From Maribacter vaceletii (GTDB lineage Bacteria; Bacteroidota; Bacteroidia; Flavobacteriales; Flavobacteriaceae): a DNA stretch of 64,000 nucleotides. The notes beneath the pieces are model-generated. The model saw only the letters and a program-made list of their open reading frames with translations. It did not search any database and was not told where the DNA came from. The stretch lies in the NCBI RefSeq assembly GCF_003634105.1, contig NZ_RBIQ01000007.1, positions 1,723,735 to 1,787,734 on the forward strand, in the 5' to 3' direction. The position numbers and the translations under genes are program-made. Positions 61,785 through 64,000 of the stretch are shown here, one piece after another (the first letter of the stretch is position 1; each line of letters opens with the position of its first letter).

Positions 61785-61792
61785 TAACTTTG
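61785..61792 (+). promoter_or_regulatory. -7 element TAACTTTG of the porin gene
   Basis: Perfect TAnnTTTG match 17 nt upstream of the porin start codon; no clear -33 TTTG at standard distance. Confidence 0.5.
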
Positions 61793-61809
61793 CTTTTGTA
61801 AGTTATACT

Positions 61810-63798
61810 ATGAAATATTATTTTTCTTTCTTTTTAATTTGTTTCGCAACTATTGTTTCTGCGCAAACAGATTCTATTATATCCGCAAAAAAAACAGATA
61901 CGGTTTTAAAAAAAATAAGACCAAGACCTAAAAATAAAGCTTCTGTAAAAGAAGGAGATACTTTAGGAGTCACAATCAAGGATTATAAAATTATAACCTA
62001 CGCAAGAGATACCACCTATTTAGATACTACATTAACTATACGGAAAGAGTTTAAGTATAACTATTTAAGAAAGGACGATTTTGAGTTAATGCCTTTCGCA
62101 AATGTTGGGCAGCCATATACTAAATTAGGAGTAAATTTTAATAGAGCTACCTTGTATCCAAGGTTAGGAGCAAAAGCAAAGCATTTTAATTATGCAGAGG
62201 TAGAAGATATTAAATATTATAATGTAGCTACCCCAATGTCCGATTTGTTTTTTAAAACCACGTTTGAACAAGGGCAGTTATTAGATGCTATGCTAACTTT
62301 TAACACCTCTAGAAGGCTTAATTTTTCGTTGGGCTTTAAAGGGTTTCGTTCTTTAGGAAAATATCAGATTAACCAAGCAGAATCAGGAAATTTTAAAGCA
62401 ACTACCAATTACCTTTCTAAAAATAACAGGTATAGTTTAATTGGGCATATTGCAGCACAAGATATAGTGACCGAGGAAAATGGAGGGTTAGCAGATGCTG
62501 AGCTGCAATTTGCTTCTGGTGATCCAGATTTTAGTGACCGGGGAAGATTAGATGTTTTATTTGTAGATGCAAAGAACAAAGTATTAGGCAAAAGGTATTT
62601 TTTAGAACATAACTATAAGTTGCTTAGAAAAAGTAAAGATTCTAGTAGAGTGGAAAAAACCTCTTTAGCATTAGCACATACCTTTAACTATGAAACAAAA
62701 TATTATCAATACATGCAAAATGAGGATAATAGTTATTTTGGAGAAGCATTTTTAGATGAGGTTAATGATAAAGCAGTTCTAAAAACAATGTACAATCAAA
62801 TTGGAGCACAATTTTATAATGCTACTTTAGGTAAGTTAGAAGGGAATATAAGTTTGTATAACTATAATTACTACTTTAATAGTGTGCTTGTAAAAGAGGA
62901 TAAGATTATACCAAGCCAATTAAAAGGAGAAGAAATTAGCTTAGGTGGTAATTATAAAAAACAAATAGGCGGGTTTAATGTTAATGCAGATATAAAGTAT
63001 ACAATATCCGGTAATCTTACTGGTAATATATTTAATGGTTCCGCTAGTTATTCTTTTAATCCAGACACGAGTATAAAGTTCGGGATACATTCTTCTTCTA
63101 GAATGCCAGACTTTAACCAAATATTATACCAAAGCGAACACCTTAACTATAACTGGTATAATACGGAATTTGAAAAAGAGAAAGTCAATAATCTCAATTT
63201 TGAATTGAAATCAAAAAAATGGGGACTTTTAGAAGGTAACCTAACAACGTTAAATAAGTATACCTATTTTAAAATAAATCCAGATGTTCCGTTAGGAGAA
63301 GGAGAAGAAAGCATCGCAGTAAAACCTTTTCAAGAAGGAAACAGTGTAAATCATATTAAAGTAAAATATCAAAAAGAAATACGGCTAGGAAAGTTTGCTC
63401 TTCATAATACTATAATGTATCAAAACGTAGCGCAAACTAATCAAGTATTAAACGTTCCAGAATTAGTAACAAGAAATACACTCTATTTCTCATCAGATGT
63501 TTTTAAAAAAGCAATGTATATTCAAACAGGAATAACCTTTAAGTATTTTTCTTCCTATAATATAGATGCATACAATCCTTTATTAGGAGAGTTCTATATT
63601 CAAAACACGGAAAACTTAGGAGGCTATCCTTTATTAGACTTCTTTATAAATGCCAAAGTGCAACAAACAAGAATTTACTTAAAAGCAGAACATTTTAACT
63701 CCTCTTTTGGTAAAACTAATAATCATTATGCTGCTCCAAACTATCCTTATAGAGATTTTGTAATAAGATTTGGGTTAGTTTGGAACTTTTTTTCTTAA
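61810..63798 (+). CDS. Putative porin (Porin_10 family)
   Basis: 662 residues. Signal peptide (FSFFLICFATIVSAQ), a short N-terminal plug-like region with KIRPRPKNKASVKEGDTL, then a long series of amphipathic strands (NLNFELKSKKWGLLEGNLTT; FALHNTIMYQNVAQT) ending in a Phe-terminated last strand (DFVIRFGLVWNFFS), the signal for BAM insertion. Typical for the large Bacteroidota porins. The transported substrate is unknown. Its stop lies 202 nt from the window's end, where no other feature is seen. Confidence 0.85.
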   Translation: MKYYFSFFLICFATIVSAQTDSIISAKKTDTVLKKIRPRPKNKASVKEGDTLGVTIKDYKIITYARDTTYLDTTLTIRKEFKYNYLRKDDFELMPFANVGQPYTKLGVNFNRATLYPRLGAKAKHFNYAEVEDIKYYNVATPMSDLFFKTTFEQGQLLDAMLTFNTSRRLNFSLGFKGFRSLGKYQINQAESGNFKATTNYLSKNNRYSLIGHIAAQDIVTEENGGLADAELQFASGDPDFSDRGRLDVLFVDAKNKVLGKRYFLEHNYKLLRKSKDSSRVEKTSLALAHTFNYETKYYQYMQNEDNSYFGEAFLDEVNDKAVLKTMYNQIGAQFYNATLGKLEGNISLYNYNYYFNSVLVKEDKIIPSQLKGEEISLGGNYKKQIGGFNVNADIKYTISGNLTGNIFNGSASYSFNPDTSIKFGIHSSSRMPDFNQILYQSEHLNYNWYNTEFEKEKVNNLNFELKSKKWGLLEGNLTTLNKYTYFKINPDVPLGEGEESIAVKPFQEGNSVNHIKVKYQKEIRLGKFALHNTIMYQNVAQTNQVLNVPELVTRNTLYFSSDVFKKAMYIQTGITFKYFSSYNIDAYNPLLGEFYIQNTENLGGYPLLDFFINAKVQQTRIYLKAEHFNSSFGKTNNHYAAPNYPYRDFVIRFGLVWNFFS

Positions 63799-64000
63799 GA
63801 AAACAACAAATGTTACCTCTATGTTAACTGCTCTGTGGTTTCTCTTTAGCATTATAAAAATAGCTTTTGTTTTTATCTAGTGCTATTGCAGATTACATTT
63901 CTATATTTTCTCAATTTTTTTGATGTTGTAAGTGATTGGTTTTAAGGGGTGTTGGTTTTGGTTTAAAAAAAATTTAAAATAAAGTTTAAAAAAGAGTTGT

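Noticed and set aside
63820..63860. TGTTAACTGC after the porin gene followed by CATTATAAA
   Set aside because: One base differs in the first box, the spacing is 18 not 15, and no gene starts nearby in the window.

Overview
The window is a 64 kb piece of a low-GC Bacteroidota chromosome, most likely a marine member of the Flavobacteriaceae. The protein families point there (GSCFA, DUF4230, DUF4136 and DUF5522 proteins, Porin_10-type porin, long aromatic amino acid hydroxylase, many lipoproteins with a Cys just after the signal peptide). So do -7 elements of the TAnnTTTG type and A/T-rich intergenic DNA. I see no rRNA, tRNA or CRISPR array.

Layout. 0-12 kb is housekeeping: alaS, a GSCFA protein, a phenylalanine hydroxylase with a divergent Lrp regulator, a PLP enzyme / glucosaminidase operon, hemL and an adenine-deaminase-type enzyme. 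12-24 kb holds small redox and stress enzymes with local regulators (two TetR, one Fur-family, one Crp-like), several next to recognisable operators. About 24.1-37.2 kb is an accessory block in which every gene is on the minus strand: phosphotriesterase-like protein, two VOC proteins, serine hydrolase, PLP decarboxylase, CrtA-like protein, and an AraC-controlled group with SnoaL-like, MoaF-like and methyltransferase genes. Structured sites separate these genes. For two or three units, the outer arms at the two ends of the same unit are exactly complementary and differ from unit to unit. This is the geometry of integron gene cassettes (attC sites), but no integrase is in the window. An IS481-family element has inserted inside one unit. 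37-44 kb is housekeeping again (Spy-like protein, small membrane peptides, SLC13 carrier, lysS, a frameshifted Pmp3/YqaE gene, lipB).

44-61 kb is a cell-envelope region. An ECF-type sigma factor (50452) is followed by a single-pass membrane protein with a TPR tail that looks like its anti-sigma factor, and faces a membrane-anchored TPR-CHAT caspase-like protease. Eight transcription units, including the sigma gene itself, carry the same upstream element, TGTTAACC, exactly 15 nt, then CATWAAA (one site ends T instead of A). They encode a collagen-like lipoprotein, a CARDB-like lipoprotein, PQQ- and Kelch-propeller lipoproteins, a lipocalin/propeller lipoprotein, a subtilisin-like lipoprotein and an OmpA protein with a DUF3108-like partner. 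I propose a local envelope regulon read by this sigma factor and possibly controlled by the CHAT protease.

The window ends with a propeller lipoprotein, rnhB and a putative porin. The two best leads are the sigma/TPR/CHAT module with its eight-site regulon, and the integrase-less cassette-like array.
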